Positions 36,938-46,161 of a stretch of DNA of 64,000 bases are shown in pieces. The stretch lies in contig NZ_KE384294.1 in NCBI RefSeq assembly GCF_000425025.1, positions 38,587-102,586 of the forward strand, in the 5' to 3' direction. Made by a program: the position numbers and the translations under genes. Below the pieces are notes generated by a model, which was not told where the DNA came from, searched no databases, and worked only from the letters and a program-made list of their open reading frames with translations. This DNA is from Streptococcus castoreus DSM 17536 (lineage in GTDB: Bacteria > Bacillota > Bacilli > Lactobacillales > Streptococcaceae). Numbering within the stretch: position 1 is the stretch's first letter; every line of letters begins with the position of its first letter.

Positions 36938-38662
36938 TTAAATCTCCTTTCTAATTTGAATACGAATCATAAAACCACCACTTGGTGATTGAGACATGAG
37001 CCAGCTTACATTTTTACTAAAATAATGGTTCAATCTCATATAAACATTTTGCAAACCAATAGATGTATTCCCCAACATTTGTGGTTTTTTAAGATTTTCT
37101 TCAAGTGTCATTAAATCTTCTAAACTAATGCCTTTGCCATTATCTAACACCTGAATCAAAATACTATCGCCTTCATCTAAAGCTTTGATACTCAAAGCAT
37201 TGTCACGACGGCTATAGTCGATGCCATGCCTAAAATAATTTTCCACTAATGGTTGAATGATAAATTTAGGAATCTCTAAATCAGCCACACTAGCATCCAT
37301 TTTAACGTGGTAAGCAAAACTGTTTGGGTAACGCATTTGATAAAGATAAATATATTTATCACAAAAATCCAACTCATCTTTAAGCTTAGTCATCTTGTCT
37401 TGGCTGATATTATTGCGTAATAAAGAAGCAAAGGCATAAATAACATCAGCAAGCTCTTCTTGCTGGCAACTAATAGCAGACATACGAATATATTCCAAAG
37501 TATTATATAAAAAATGGGGATTAATTTGAGACTGCAAAGCTTTCATTTGCGCATCTCTTTGTTCAACCTCTAAGATGTAAATCTCTTCGATATATGTGTT
37601 AATGTTACCTAACATTTGATTAATAGCTTCTGAAATATGATAGAGTTCCAACTCCATATTATGATTATCAATAGTTAATGACAGATCACCAGCAGCAACC
37701 CTTTCTACAGTATTTGTAATCTCAGATACCTGTTGAATGTAATTTTTAAATACTCGAAAGAGAATTAGCAACAAAAGCCATGCTAACAAAAAAGAAATTG
37801 AACTGTAAAGAAGGATAATTCTTACTGACTCTACGAAAAAGTAAGACTTTTTAATAGCCACATAGGCTAATAAATCACCCGAATGACTGTAACGAATCTG
37901 ATAACCTTTACTCCAAGTCATACCATTAATCGGCTTATCTGTTTTCAATGCCCTCATCAGTCCAGTTTCAAGATTAAGAAACCCCTTCCCACCTTGATTA
38001 AAAAGTTTCCTACCATAATAATCAAAAGCATAGGTTGCCAAATAGTCAGTCTGTTTTTGAGGAGATGGAGCTGTTGGGATCTCAAATGTTAGGTAGAGTT
38101 TTCCAGTAACGTCTCCTGTTTCAGGATTACGAATCGACCGTACGAGATAATTTCCCTGTGACAAAGTGATACTGCCCGACATCAGTCGACCCGTTTTAAT
38201 CACTTTATCTGCATAAAGGTAAGCGCCACTATCATCCAAACTAATGGTCAAAGCTTTTATACTAGGATAAAGGTCAAAAAGTCGTCTCAACTGTTCTGAA
38301 AACAATATATTATTCTTTCCCTTTTCCCAATCTTGAAATAGTTTTGTAAAATACTGACTGGGACTTAATGTCATATACTGATAAAAATTAGTATAATCTT
38401 CTGGTTGACCAAATAACTGCTCCACGACTCTCAATGTAATGTCATTTTGAGATTGTAACTTGACTAGCACATCCTCTAAGCGCATTTGGGCTTCTGTATC
38501 AACTTTTCGATACGTATTACTAATCGTATAACCACTTAAACCGATAGCACCTAGAACAAAGAAGATTAAAATCAAAAAACTATATAGCTTCATCAAACGA
38601 TTAATGAGAATACCTTGTTTCAACTGATGTGGAAGAAGGTCTCTCCATGATTTAATGCCCAT
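36938..38662 (-). CDS. YesM-type sensor histidine kinase of the glycan locus
   Basis: 574 residues. Membrane helices near 25-48 and 285-305 flank an extracellular sensor. HAMP, then the phospho-His motif QSQINPHFLYNTLEYI, then an ATPase domain with VENYFRHGIDYS and VLDNGKGIS. ATG 38662 is chosen because GGAG lies 6 bp upstream. It overlaps the YesL-like gene by 11 bp. It probably senses a sugar or the loaded binding protein. Confidence 0.9.
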   Translation of the reverse strand: MGIKSWRDLLPHQLKQGILINRLMKLYSFLILIFFVLGAIGLSGYTISNTYRKVDTEAQMRLEDVLVKLQSQNDITLRVVEQLFGQPEDYTNFYQYMTLSPSQYFTKLFQDWEKGKNNILFSEQLRRLFDLYPSIKALTISLDDSGAYLYADKVIKTGRLMSGSITLSQGNYLVRSIRNPETGDVTGKLYLTFEIPTAPSPQKQTDYLATYAFDYYGRKLFNQGGKGFLNLETGLMRALKTDKPINGMTWSKGYQIRYSHSGDLLAYVAIKKSYFFVESVRIILLYSSISFLLAWLLLLILFRVFKNYIQQVSEITNTVERVAAGDLSLTIDNHNMELELYHISEAINQMLGNINTYIEEIYILEVEQRDAQMKALQSQINPHFLYNTLEYIRMSAISCQQEELADVIYAFASLLRNNISQDKMTKLKDELDFCDKYIYLYQMRYPNSFAYHVKMDASVADLEIPKFIIQPLVENYFRHGIDYSRRDNALSIKALDEGDSILIQVLDNGKGISLEDLMTLEENLKKPQMLGNTSIGLQNVYMRLNHYFSKNVSWLMSQSPSGGFMIRIQIRKEI

Positions 38663-39257
38663 CAATAACTCCATCTATTCGGCTACGATTTGGTGCAGTA
38701 ACATGATCTAATAAGAAAACCAGCAGCCCAAATGTCATAAAAATAAAAAGTCCCTTATATTGCCAGGTGATGAAACCAACTCCTACAATCACAGTTAACA
38801 TCATTAAAAATTGTTTGAAACTAAGAAACACACTAATAAACGCTAACTTAATATTATCCCACAGACGAATGTCATAAGAAACACCGTAAAACGTCATATA
38901 AATGTAAATCATTATAACCCAAATCATAGCCATCAGGATTATAAAGGAAATCATGAACCAAAATAGAGATTGAAACTGGGTTGCCAAATGCAGATTAAAC
39001 CCTAAGCCAATCATTACAAAAACAAATAACCAAAACCTAACGTTTGCATGCTTAATTACTGACTTCCACAATGTAAAAGCTCGCTTCAATGAATAATGTT
39101 TTTCCTCTTGAACTGTTTCTAAAAATAAAGCCACGATGGTCTGCCAAGCAGGTCCAATCCCAAATACAATTAAGCCACAAAGACATAAAAGATGAAATAG
39201 CAAAGAGAGCTGCATCAATTTCCAAATCAAAAAACATGCTTTTTCAATTCCTGTCAT
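38652..39257 (-). CDS. YesL-like (DUF624) membrane protein
   Basis: 201 residues with five membrane segments. DUF624 features are the N-terminal GPAWQTIVALF and the aromatic-rich second half. Such genes are typically found beside YesMN-type two-component systems and carbohydrate ABC importers, as here, but their function is unknown. GAAGG lies 7 bp upstream of the ATG. Confidence 0.85.
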   Translation of the reverse strand: MTGIEKACFLIWKLMQLSLLFHLLCLCGLIVFGIGPAWQTIVALFLETVQEEKHYSLKRAFTLWKSVIKHANVRFWLFVFVMIGLGFNLHLATQFQSLFWFMISFIILMAMIWVIMIYIYMTFYGVSYDIRLWDNIKLAFISVFLSFKQFLMMLTVIVGVGFITWQYKGLFIFMTFGLLVFLLDHVTAPNRSRIDGVIDGH

Positions 39258-39395
39258 GAGTTTACCTTCAACTTTCTATGGCTGATTTTGAGAACTGTTT
39301 GGGTAAATAACTGAATCACTATCTTCTTCTAGCAACTTATCATTTAAACTTCTTTTACTATAACACATTTGCCTTTGAATGTGGCAATTATCTAA

Positions 39396-39423
39396 AGAGG
39401 ACCAAGGTCACCCCCAGTCCTCT
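39396..39423 (-). terminator. Hairpin after the sugar-binding protein gene
   Basis: Minus-strand AGAGGAC / GTCCTCT with a 14-base loop and only a weak T run. It probably causes partial termination, so the binding protein is made in excess over the regulators downstream. Confidence 0.5.
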
Positions 39424-39449
39424 CGCTATCACTCTTTGTGTTTACCTTT

Positions 39450-40895
39450 TTATTTTTTACTTGCAATAAAGTCGTCTAATTGTTTTTGAATATCTTTTTG
39501 AACTTTGTCCCATCCAGCACCTTTAAGGTCTGAAATAAGTTTTGGAAGAACTTCATCAGGATCTACAGTACCAGTATTAATACTTGCTTTGTAGCGATTC
39601 ATAACGTTTGAGATATTTGACAACTCGGTTTTGATCGATTTGGTATTAACAGTAAAACCAAGAATCGGAGATTCTTTCGCCTCTTTAATAGATTGATCAC
39701 GCTTGGCAATCATCTCATCTGTAATTGATTCTTGAGTGTAGAGAATTTTATTGTTACCAGTATTCCAAGCGCCCATGTGCATTTTAGGTTGGTAACCATC
39801 AAGCAGTTTAATTTTTTTGTCGCCAATTTTTTTCCAAGCTTTACCTTCAACACCATAAACGAGACCATTTAATAATTTGGGATCACTATTAAGAAGTGAG
39901 AGCACCTCAACAGCTTTTTCTTTATTTTTAGAGACATTTGACACGACAAAGTTTGCCATTTGCGCTTGTGAGGTTGTTTTAAGCGGTTTCGTTAATGGGC
40001 GAGAAACAATTTTTTTACCAGCAGCATTTGTCAAAATGGTATCACCATAGTCCATAGGACCTTGTGTTTCTTCACGCATAAACCAGGTATTTCCTTCAAG
40101 CGGATACCCTTCAGTGTTTGTCGCAGCATCAGATGGGATGATACCTTCTTTATACCATTTATGCATCAATCGGAGATTCTGTTTGAACGTTTCATCTTCG
40201 TATTGATTAATGATAGTTGGTTTACTTCCATCAATTTTAACTGCAAATGGTTGATTTTTAGTTAGGGGGTAATCATAATTGCCTGACATGCTAAAGACTT
40301 GACCGATGGCAAAGGCAGCTGTGTTTGGTTCTTTTTCATGGAATTGTTTCAAGACATTTTCAGCATCGGCGTAAGAATTGATATTAGAAATATCCAATCC
40401 ATATTTATCTACTAATTCTTTATTGAACGATAACATTTGTTGGGCATAAACGTTCGCATCCACTGGGAAAGCATACAATTTGCCATTAATAGTATTTCCT
40501 TTAATATAAGCTGGATCTAAATTTTTATAAGTTTTCTTAGCATATTTTGGCATCAACTTTGTTAAATCAGCAAAGGCACCTTTTTGGGCATTAACCACAT
40601 AGTTATTGGCAAAGGCAATATCATAGTTTTCCCCAGACGCAATTATGGTACTCATTTTATCATCCCAATCGCCCCAACCAATATATTGAAGATCAATAGT
40701 TGCTCCAGTTTTTTCCTTAATGCGCTTATTGGCAATTGCCATCAATTCATCAAAATTATCTGGTTTATCACCCACCTGATACATCAATAATTTGACACCA
40801 CCATCCTTAGAAGCTGACTTGCTTCCACAACCTGCTAAACTAGAAGTTACAAGAATAGTTCCAGTAACACATAAGATTTTTTGCCACTTTTTCAT
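39450..40895 (-). CDS. Carbohydrate ABC transporter substrate-binding lipoprotein
   Basis: 481 residues. Lipoprotein signal with SLAGC and lipidated C23. The fold is of the family-1 solute-binding type with a C-terminal DUF3502-like region, as in LplA/YtcQ-type proteins that pair with LplB/YtcP permeases. AGGAGG lies 9 bp upstream of the ATG. It is preceded by the two permeases and has no ATPase gene nearby, so a shared MsmK-like ATPase elsewhere must drive it. The probable substrate is an oligosaccharide released from N-glycans. Confidence 0.9.
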   Translation of the reverse strand: MKKWQKILCVTGTILVTSSLAGCGSKSASKDGGVKLLMYQVGDKPDNFDELMAIANKRIKEKTGATIDLQYIGWGDWDDKMSTIIASGENYDIAFANNYVVNAQKGAFADLTKLMPKYAKKTYKNLDPAYIKGNTINGKLYAFPVDANVYAQQMLSFNKELVDKYGLDISNINSYADAENVLKQFHEKEPNTAAFAIGQVFSMSGNYDYPLTKNQPFAVKIDGSKPTIINQYEDETFKQNLRLMHKWYKEGIIPSDAATNTEGYPLEGNTWFMREETQGPMDYGDTILTNAAGKKIVSRPLTKPLKTTSQAQMANFVVSNVSKNKEKAVEVLSLLNSDPKLLNGLVYGVEGKAWKKIGDKKIKLLDGYQPKMHMGAWNTGNNKILYTQESITDEMIAKRDQSIKEAKESPILGFTVNTKSIKTELSNISNVMNRYKASINTGTVDPDEVLPKLISDLKGAGWDKVQKDIQKQLDDFIASKK

Positions 40896-40962
40896 TGGTG
40901 AAACCTCCTAAAAATTTTTCATTTTCGACAAATAGTGGATTGGTCCTGTCATCGCTAAAATA

Positions 40963-41889
40963 TTATTCTTTGACCCCACCGATAGTTAATCCTCCAACAA
41001 AGTATTTTTGGAAAAATGGATAAGTTAAAGCAACTGGCAAAGTTGCAATGACAACAATCGCCATCCGGACAGATTCCTTAGGCAACGATGCTAAACCATC
41101 AGCCATCTGAGCACTTAATCCAGCATTCTGAGCTAGTGCTTGTAAATTGCTTTGAATCTTCATTAAAAGGTATTGCATTGGGTAAAGATCCTCACTTTGC
41201 ACATAAAGAAGTGCATTAAACCAGTCATTCCAGTAAGTTAGAGCTGAAAATAAACTAATAGTCGCAATACCAGGAATCGCCAAAGGTAAAACAATTTTTA
41301 TAAAAATCATCAACTCACTTGCACCATCCATACGAGCCGATTCAATAATGCTATCTGGAACTGTCTTTTTAAAGAACGTTCTCATAACCAAGATACCAAA
41401 CGGTCCCAATGCCATCGGCAAAATCAAGGCCCAAACCGTATCTTTCAGTTGAAGTAAGTTACTAACCACCAAATAATTGGCTACCATTCCTGGCGCAAAA
41501 AGCATCGTGATGAGAGCATAGATAGTAAAGAAACGTCTATATGGAAAATAAGGTCTTGAGATAGCATAGGCATAAGTTGACGTCATTGTGGTATTAATAA
41601 AGGTCCCCACAACAGTAATAAAGACAGATACTCCAAACGATCTGAAAATTCTCTGTGACATGGCTCCTTGGAAAATATAGTGGTAAGCTTTGCTCGACCA
41701 AGCTTCTGGAAAAAAGCTATAACCATGATTGATTAGATAAGTCTCATCAGTAAAGGAAATAATAATAACAAAGATGAAAGGAATGACACAAGAAATCGCA
41801 AAGAGGGCTATGAGAACATTAAAGATAATATTGCTCTTTTTATCAAAAGTTCTGACATTAATTTTTTCAACTTTTTTCTTTTTCTCCAT
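40963..41889 (-). CDS. Carbohydrate ABC transporter permease (YtcP/MalG-like)
   Basis: 308 residues with six membrane segments. The EAA loop reads ESARMDGASELMIFIKIVLPLAIPG. The C-terminus ends VGGLTIGGVKE, typical of the YtcP/LplC group. AGGAG lies upstream of the ATG. It is 9 bp after the partner permease. Confidence 0.92.
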   Translation of the reverse strand: MEKKKKVEKINVRTFDKKSNIIFNVLIALFAISCVIPFIFVIIISFTDETYLINHGYSFFPEAWSSKAYHYIFQGAMSQRIFRSFGVSVFITVVGTFINTTMTSTYAYAISRPYFPYRRFFTIYALITMLFAPGMVANYLVVSNLLQLKDTVWALILPMALGPFGILVMRTFFKKTVPDSIIESARMDGASELMIFIKIVLPLAIPGIATISLFSALTYWNDWFNALLYVQSEDLYPMQYLLMKIQSNLQALAQNAGLSAQMADGLASLPKESVRMAIVVIATLPVALTYPFFQKYFVGGLTIGGVKE

Positions 41890-41898
41890 GTCTTTCTC

Positions 41899-42849
41899 CT
41901 AAAATAATGCCGCCTCTGGATCCATACGGCGAACAAAAGCATTCGTAATTAACAAGAGACAAGTACCAACGACAGACTGGTAAAGGCTAGCTGCAGAAGC
42001 CATTCCAATATCACCTGTAGCTGTTAAGCCATTGTAAACATAGGTATCTAAAACACTAGTAACGTTATAAAGAGGTCCTGAATTCTTGGGAATTACATAG
42101 AACAATCCAAAGTCTGATTTAAAGATGCTACCAATATTGATGATTAATAAAATTGACATCATTGGCAAAAGTTGTGGAATGGTAATATTTTTAATTTGTT
42201 GCCATTTGCTAGCACCATCTACCAGGGCTGCTTCATAATAGGTATCTGAAATTCCCTTTACTGAAGCATAATAAATGATACTATTGTACCCTAGACCTTT
42301 CCAAATACTCATAAAAAGAAGAATCAAAGGCCACCAAGTTGGGTTGGAATACCATTTAATAGGATTTTGACCATTTCCTATAAGGAACTGATTAATCACA
42401 CCTTTATCCGTATTTAAAAAGGCAGACACAAAATATTCAATAACAACCCACGATAGGAAATAAGGTAAAAGGGACATGGTATGATAAACTTTAACCGTTC
42501 TCTTGTTTCGCAATTCACTCATAATAATAGCAAAAGCGATCGCAAAAAACACATTAAAGAGCAAGAAAACCAGGTTATAAGCAATGGTATTTCGTGTAAT
42601 TAACCAGGCATCTTTGGAAGCAAAGAGGTATTTGAAATTATCTAAACCAACCCAAGGACTTTCTTTGAGACTTTCCATAAATCCTCCAGCAGAATAATGG
42701 AAATCTTTAAAAGCTACCACATTAGCTAATACTGGAATGTAAAAGAAAAAGATGAACCAAATAAATCCTGGCAATACCATAAGGAGTAAAGTACGGTATT
42801 TTATCACATTTTTCCAAAAGGATTTCTTTTTCTTGGTCTCATTTGTCAT
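41899..42849 (-). CDS. Carbohydrate ABC transporter permease (LplB/MalF-like)
   Basis: 316 residues with six membrane segments. The EAA loop reads YEAALVDGASKWQQIKNITIPQLLPM. The C-terminus RRMDPEAALF is characteristic of LplB homologues. It is the first gene of the long transporter-regulator-galactosidase operon. GGGAGG precedes the ATG. Confidence 0.92.
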   Translation of the reverse strand: MTNETKKKKSFWKNVIKYRTLLLMVLPGFIWFIFFFYIPVLANVVAFKDFHYSAGGFMESLKESPWVGLDNFKYLFASKDAWLITRNTIAYNLVFLLFNVFFAIAFAIIMSELRNKRTVKVYHTMSLLPYFLSWVVIEYFVSAFLNTDKGVINQFLIGNGQNPIKWYSNPTWWPLILLFMSIWKGLGYNSIIYYASVKGISDTYYEAALVDGASKWQQIKNITIPQLLPMMSILLIINIGSIFKSDFGLFYVIPKNSGPLYNVTSVLDTYVYNGLTATGDIGMASAASLYQSVVGTCLLLITNAFVRRMDPEAALF

Positions 42850-42888
42850 CTACCAAACCTCCCTTTGTCCTTGTCAAATCATAGTTAG

Positions 42889-42917
42889 AGTATATCAAGC
42901 GCTTACATAGCTAACAA
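42889..42917 (-). promoter_or_regulatory. Promoter of the sugar ABC transporter operon
   Basis: Minus strand: -35 TTGTTA, 17-bp spacer, extended -10 TGATATACT. A cre-like sequence fills the spacer. Confidence 0.65.
42894..42907. promoter_or_regulatory. cre-like site inside the transporter promoter
   Basis: Minus-strand TGTAAGCGCTTGAT has a perfect left half of the CcpA box and a core AAGCGCTT palindrome, with two to three mismatches on the right. It lies between -35 and -10, where CcpA would block polymerase. Confidence 0.55.
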
Positions 42918-42926
42918 GCAACAAAT

Positions 42927-42957
42927 TATAGAAATGATAACACAAAATATAGAAATG
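42927..42957. repeat. Tandem TATAGAAATG direct repeats, probable AraC-type regulator sites
   Basis: TATAGAAATG occurs at 42927-42936 and 42948-42957, exactly 21 bp apart (two helical turns). It lies upstream of the -35 of the minus-strand transporter promoter and also upstream of the ROK promoter. AraC-type proteins bind such same-face direct repeats, so the operon's own YesN-type regulator is the likely ligand. Confidence 0.55.
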
Positions 42958-42968
42958 GTTGGAAAACC

Positions 42969-42997
42969 TTTTCAATCTTCTTTAAATCTGTCATACT
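42969..42997 (+). promoter_or_regulatory. Promoter of the ROK kinase-GH92 operon
   Basis: -35 TTTTCA, 17-bp spacer, -10 CATACT. Divergent from the transporter promoter, with the repeats between them. Confidence 0.5.
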
Positions 42998-43039
42998 AAA
43001 AATAAAGAATTGATCCGATACCAAAAAGGAGTAATTATT

Positions 43040-43942
43040 ATGACGTTATTATGTATAGACATAGGTGGCACGTCCATCAAATTTGCCATCTGCCAAGACG
43101 GTCAGTTAAGCTTGCAAAACAGTTATCCCAGTCCTACTAGCTTAGAAGCTTTCTACCAACTGCTCGACCAACAAGTCACCCACTACTCAGCTTGTCATTT
43201 TTCAGGCATTGCTATTAGTTCACCAGGGGCTGTTAATAAAGAAACTGGTATCATTGAAGGCGCTAGCGCCATTCCATATATTCACCATTTTAAAATTCAG
43301 AAAGCTTTGGAAGAGCGCCTACATTACCCCATTTCTATCGAAAACGATGCCAATTGTGCTGCCCTAGCAGAAGCTGTTCTAGGTGCCGGAAAGTCTGCTA
43401 AAAGTTTTGCAATGCTCGTACTTGGAACTGGGGTGGGTGGCAGTTTGGTGATAAATGGCAACATTCATCACGGTGCTCATTTATTTGGCGGTGAATTTGG
43501 CTTTATGATAATGAATGACCGCTATCAATCATTTAGCAAACTAGGAACGGTTGTTAATATGGCTGAACGTTACACTAAAGTTCTTAATGATGGGAATAAC
43601 TACACTGGCAAAGATGTATTAAGATTTGCTGAACAAGGGGATCAACTAGCTCTCAAAGAAAGACAAATCTTTTTGAAAACCTTATCTATAGGCATTTTTA
43701 ACATTCAACATGCTTTTGATCCTGAAATGATTTTGATTGGCGGTGGCATCTCCCAATCTGATTTTCTGTTACCAGCTATTGAAGCTGAATTAGATAAACT
43801 TTATGAACACGTTAAGATTTCTGATTTAAGACCCCAACTAGCCATTTGTCAGTTTAAAAATGAAGCAAACCTATTGGGAGCCTACATTGATTTTTGTCAA
43901 AGTTTCAAGGAGACTTATCATGGACAGACTAGACTTTATTGA
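43040..43942 (+). CDS. ROK-family sugar kinase
   Basis: 300 residues. The N-terminal phosphate loop is CIDIGGTSIKFA. The ROK signature region contains VLGTGVGGSL and GGEFGFM. Unlike most ROK kinases the zinc-binding Cys cluster is absent. It probably phosphorylates a hexose released by the locus, most likely mannose or glucose. ATG 43040 is chosen because AAGGAG lies 8 bp upstream; the frame also opens at 43010 without a site. It overlaps the GH92 gene by 23 bp. Confidence 0.88.
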   Translation: MTLLCIDIGGTSIKFAICQDGQLSLQNSYPSPTSLEAFYQLLDQQVTHYSACHFSGIAISSPGAVNKETGIIEGASAIPYIHHFKIQKALEERLHYPISIENDANCAALAEAVLGAGKSAKSFAMLVLGTGVGGSLVINGNIHHGAHLFGGEFGFMIMNDRYQSFSKLGTVVNMAERYTKVLNDGNNYTGKDVLRFAEQGDQLALKERQIFLKTLSIGIFNIQHAFDPEMILIGGGISQSDFLLPAIEAELDKLYEHVKISDLRPQLAICQFKNEANLLGAYIDFCQSFKETYHGQTRLY

Positions 43943-46094
43943 TACCCGTTTTGGAACAGCCAACCATTACCATTTTTCACAAGGAAACTGTCTCCCCTTG
44001 ACAGGTGTTCCATTTGGCATGAATTATTTAAGTATTGAAACCAATCAAAATCAAGGGGCTTGGTGGTTTCATCCCGATGACCATAGCTTTTCTGGTATCC
44101 GTTTGACACATCAACCTAGTCCTTGGATTGGTGATTTTGCTACTGTTACTTTCCTTCCAGTAAGTGGTCCTCTAATCAAAGGAGATATTTTTCATAACCA
44201 AACATCTTATCGTCCCAAAGAAGCACGCTTTCAACCGCATCTGCTTGAAATTTTTAGCCAAAGACATCGGGTTTTGACACGAGCAACCGCTTCAACTTAC
44301 AGTTTCCAGTGTGACTTTTCCTTTGAAAATGGCAAAGCGGGTTTGATTATCCATAATCCCGGAAATAGTTTTTGGCAAGTCAAAGCTGACGGAAAAACCG
44401 TTATTGGATGTGTTCAAAACGTTTCGGACTGCCAAGATAAAGACCTTTCTATGTTTGTTCATCTTCAGTTCAACAGTCCCATCCTCAAAAAGGTCATCGG
44501 AAAAGACTTAACTATTACAGCTTTTGATGACACAACAAAAACAACTTTTACCTACTTCCAATTTGCTGCTGATCTAAAGCACCTAGAACTAAACGCTGCC
44601 ACTTCCTTTGTTAGTTCCAAGCAAGCAAAACTTAATTGGCAACGAGAGTTTCCTAAAACCTTTGAAGAGGGTCTTAAACAAAATCGGAAAAAATGGAATA
44701 CGTATCTAAATCGGATTCAGATTGAAGATAAAAACTTTGAAAAAGTTAAAATCTATTACCATCATTTTTACCGAGCTCTGCTTTTCCCACAAAAATGGTA
44801 CGAAATTAATGAATCTGGTCAGCCGATTCATTACAACACAACTAGCCAGAAAGCTGTCATTGGAAAATATTATACGAACAATGGCTTTTGGGACACCTAC
44901 AAATCTCTTTACCCTTTACTATCTCTAATTGCACCAGAAGTCTATGCAGATATTTTGGAAGGTCTCTTGTCGGCCTATCAAGATACTGGCTATCTACCAA
45001 AATGGCTGTCTCCAGATGAACGAGGCATGATGCCAGGAACGCTAGTTGATGCTGTTATTGCAGATGCAGCTGTTAAAGGGATTAGAGAAGATCTAATGCC
45101 TGCCTTTTTAGAAGCCATGCTGGTAACAGCCAATACCCAAAGTGTTCTTCCCAACTACGGTCGACAAGGTAGTCAAGATTATCAAAAACTAGGTTATATT
45201 CCTAATAACTATAGTGAGAGTGTCAATCAAACACAAGATTACGCTTACAGTGATTTTTGTATAGGACAAGTAGCTAACAGTTTAGGAAAGTTCAAACTAG
45301 GCTGCCAGTATCACACCCGTTCCCTTAATTATCGCCACTTAGTTGACAAAGAAACTGGCTATCTTAGAAGTAAAGACCAGCATGGTCAATGGCGCCCTGA
45401 TTTTAACCCTATCTGTTGGGGACAAGATTATACAGAAGGTTCTTACTACCAAAATGGATTTGCTTGTTATCACGATTTCCTAGGCTATATCCGTCTTATT
45501 GGAGGAAAAGAAGCTTTTGCTAAGAAACTTGAAGAATTGTGCAATCGCGAACCAGTCTTTGATGTTCACGGTTACGGTTTTGACATCCATGAAATGACTG
45601 AACTGGCTACACAAGATTTTGGTCAGATTGCCATTTCCAACCAACCTAGCTTCCACCTTCCTTACCTATACCACTACATTGGTCAGCCCCAATTTGGACA
45701 ACTGATCCTTAAGAACCTATTAAACCATGCCTTTTCAGATCAAGGCTACCCCGGAGACGAAGATAATGGTAGCATGAGTTCTTGGTACCTTCTAAATAGT
45801 TTGGGAATTTACCCTGTGACACCGGGAACTGGACAATATTTAATTGGTATTCCAGCTATTGACCAAGCCACTATTCGACTCCCAAACGAAAATACCATTC
45901 AAATCAATTGTAAAGGAAATGTTCCTCAATACCAATTTGTCAAAGAGGTTCGGCTCAATGGAGCGATTTACAACAAGCTTTATATCGACCATAATGATCT
46001 GATAACTGGTTGCCAGATTGATATTCAACTAAGTCTCGTTCCCCCACTCAAACATTACGATAATTCTGATTTACCATATTCTTTAACAGATTAA
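43920..46094 (+). CDS. GH92 family alpha-mannosidase
   Basis: 724 residues. GH92 hallmarks are FIDTRFGT near the N-terminus, a beta-sandwich domain (about 1-235), and an alpha/alpha barrel with NGFWDTYKSLYPLL and GYPGDEDNGSMSSWYLLNSLG. The latter carries the acidic residues for calcium binding and catalysis. GH92 enzymes remove alpha-1,2-linked (sometimes 1,3/1,4/1,6) mannose from high-mannose glycans in a Ca-dependent inverting reaction. No signal peptide, so it acts on imported oligosaccharides. ATG 43920 is chosen because AAGGAG lies 7 bp upstream. Confidence 0.92.
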   Translation: MDRLDFIDTRFGTANHYHFSQGNCLPLTGVPFGMNYLSIETNQNQGAWWFHPDDHSFSGIRLTHQPSPWIGDFATVTFLPVSGPLIKGDIFHNQTSYRPKEARFQPHLLEIFSQRHRVLTRATASTYSFQCDFSFENGKAGLIIHNPGNSFWQVKADGKTVIGCVQNVSDCQDKDLSMFVHLQFNSPILKKVIGKDLTITAFDDTTKTTFTYFQFAADLKHLELNAATSFVSSKQAKLNWQREFPKTFEEGLKQNRKKWNTYLNRIQIEDKNFEKVKIYYHHFYRALLFPQKWYEINESGQPIHYNTTSQKAVIGKYYTNNGFWDTYKSLYPLLSLIAPEVYADILEGLLSAYQDTGYLPKWLSPDERGMMPGTLVDAVIADAAVKGIREDLMPAFLEAMLVTANTQSVLPNYGRQGSQDYQKLGYIPNNYSESVNQTQDYAYSDFCIGQVANSLGKFKLGCQYHTRSLNYRHLVDKETGYLRSKDQHGQWRPDFNPICWGQDYTEGSYYQNGFACYHDFLGYIRLIGGKEAFAKKLEELCNREPVFDVHGYGFDIHEMTELATQDFGQIAISNQPSFHLPYLYHYIGQPQFGQLILKNLLNHAFSDQGYPGDEDNGSMSSWYLLNSLGIYPVTPGTGQYLIGIPAIDQATIRLPNENTIQINCKGNVPQYQFVKEVRLNGAIYNKLYIDHNDLITGCQIDIQLSLVPPLKHYDNSDLPYSLTD

Positions 46095-46101
46095 CAGTCA
46101 A

Positions 46102-46147
46102 AAAAGCATTTCATCACTTATTTATAACAAGGTGATGAAATGCTTTT
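46102..46147. terminator. Bidirectional terminator between GH92 and GH1 genes
   Basis: A 16-bp perfect stem AAAAGCATTTCATCAC / GTGATGAAATGCTTTT with T runs on both strands. It serves both convergent genes. Confidence 0.9.
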
Positions 46148-46161
46148 ACTATATGAATTGA

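Noticed and set aside
37485..37500. TACGAATA competence-box match
   Set aside because: It lies inside the coding sequence of the YesM-type kinase, with no gene starting after it in that direction.
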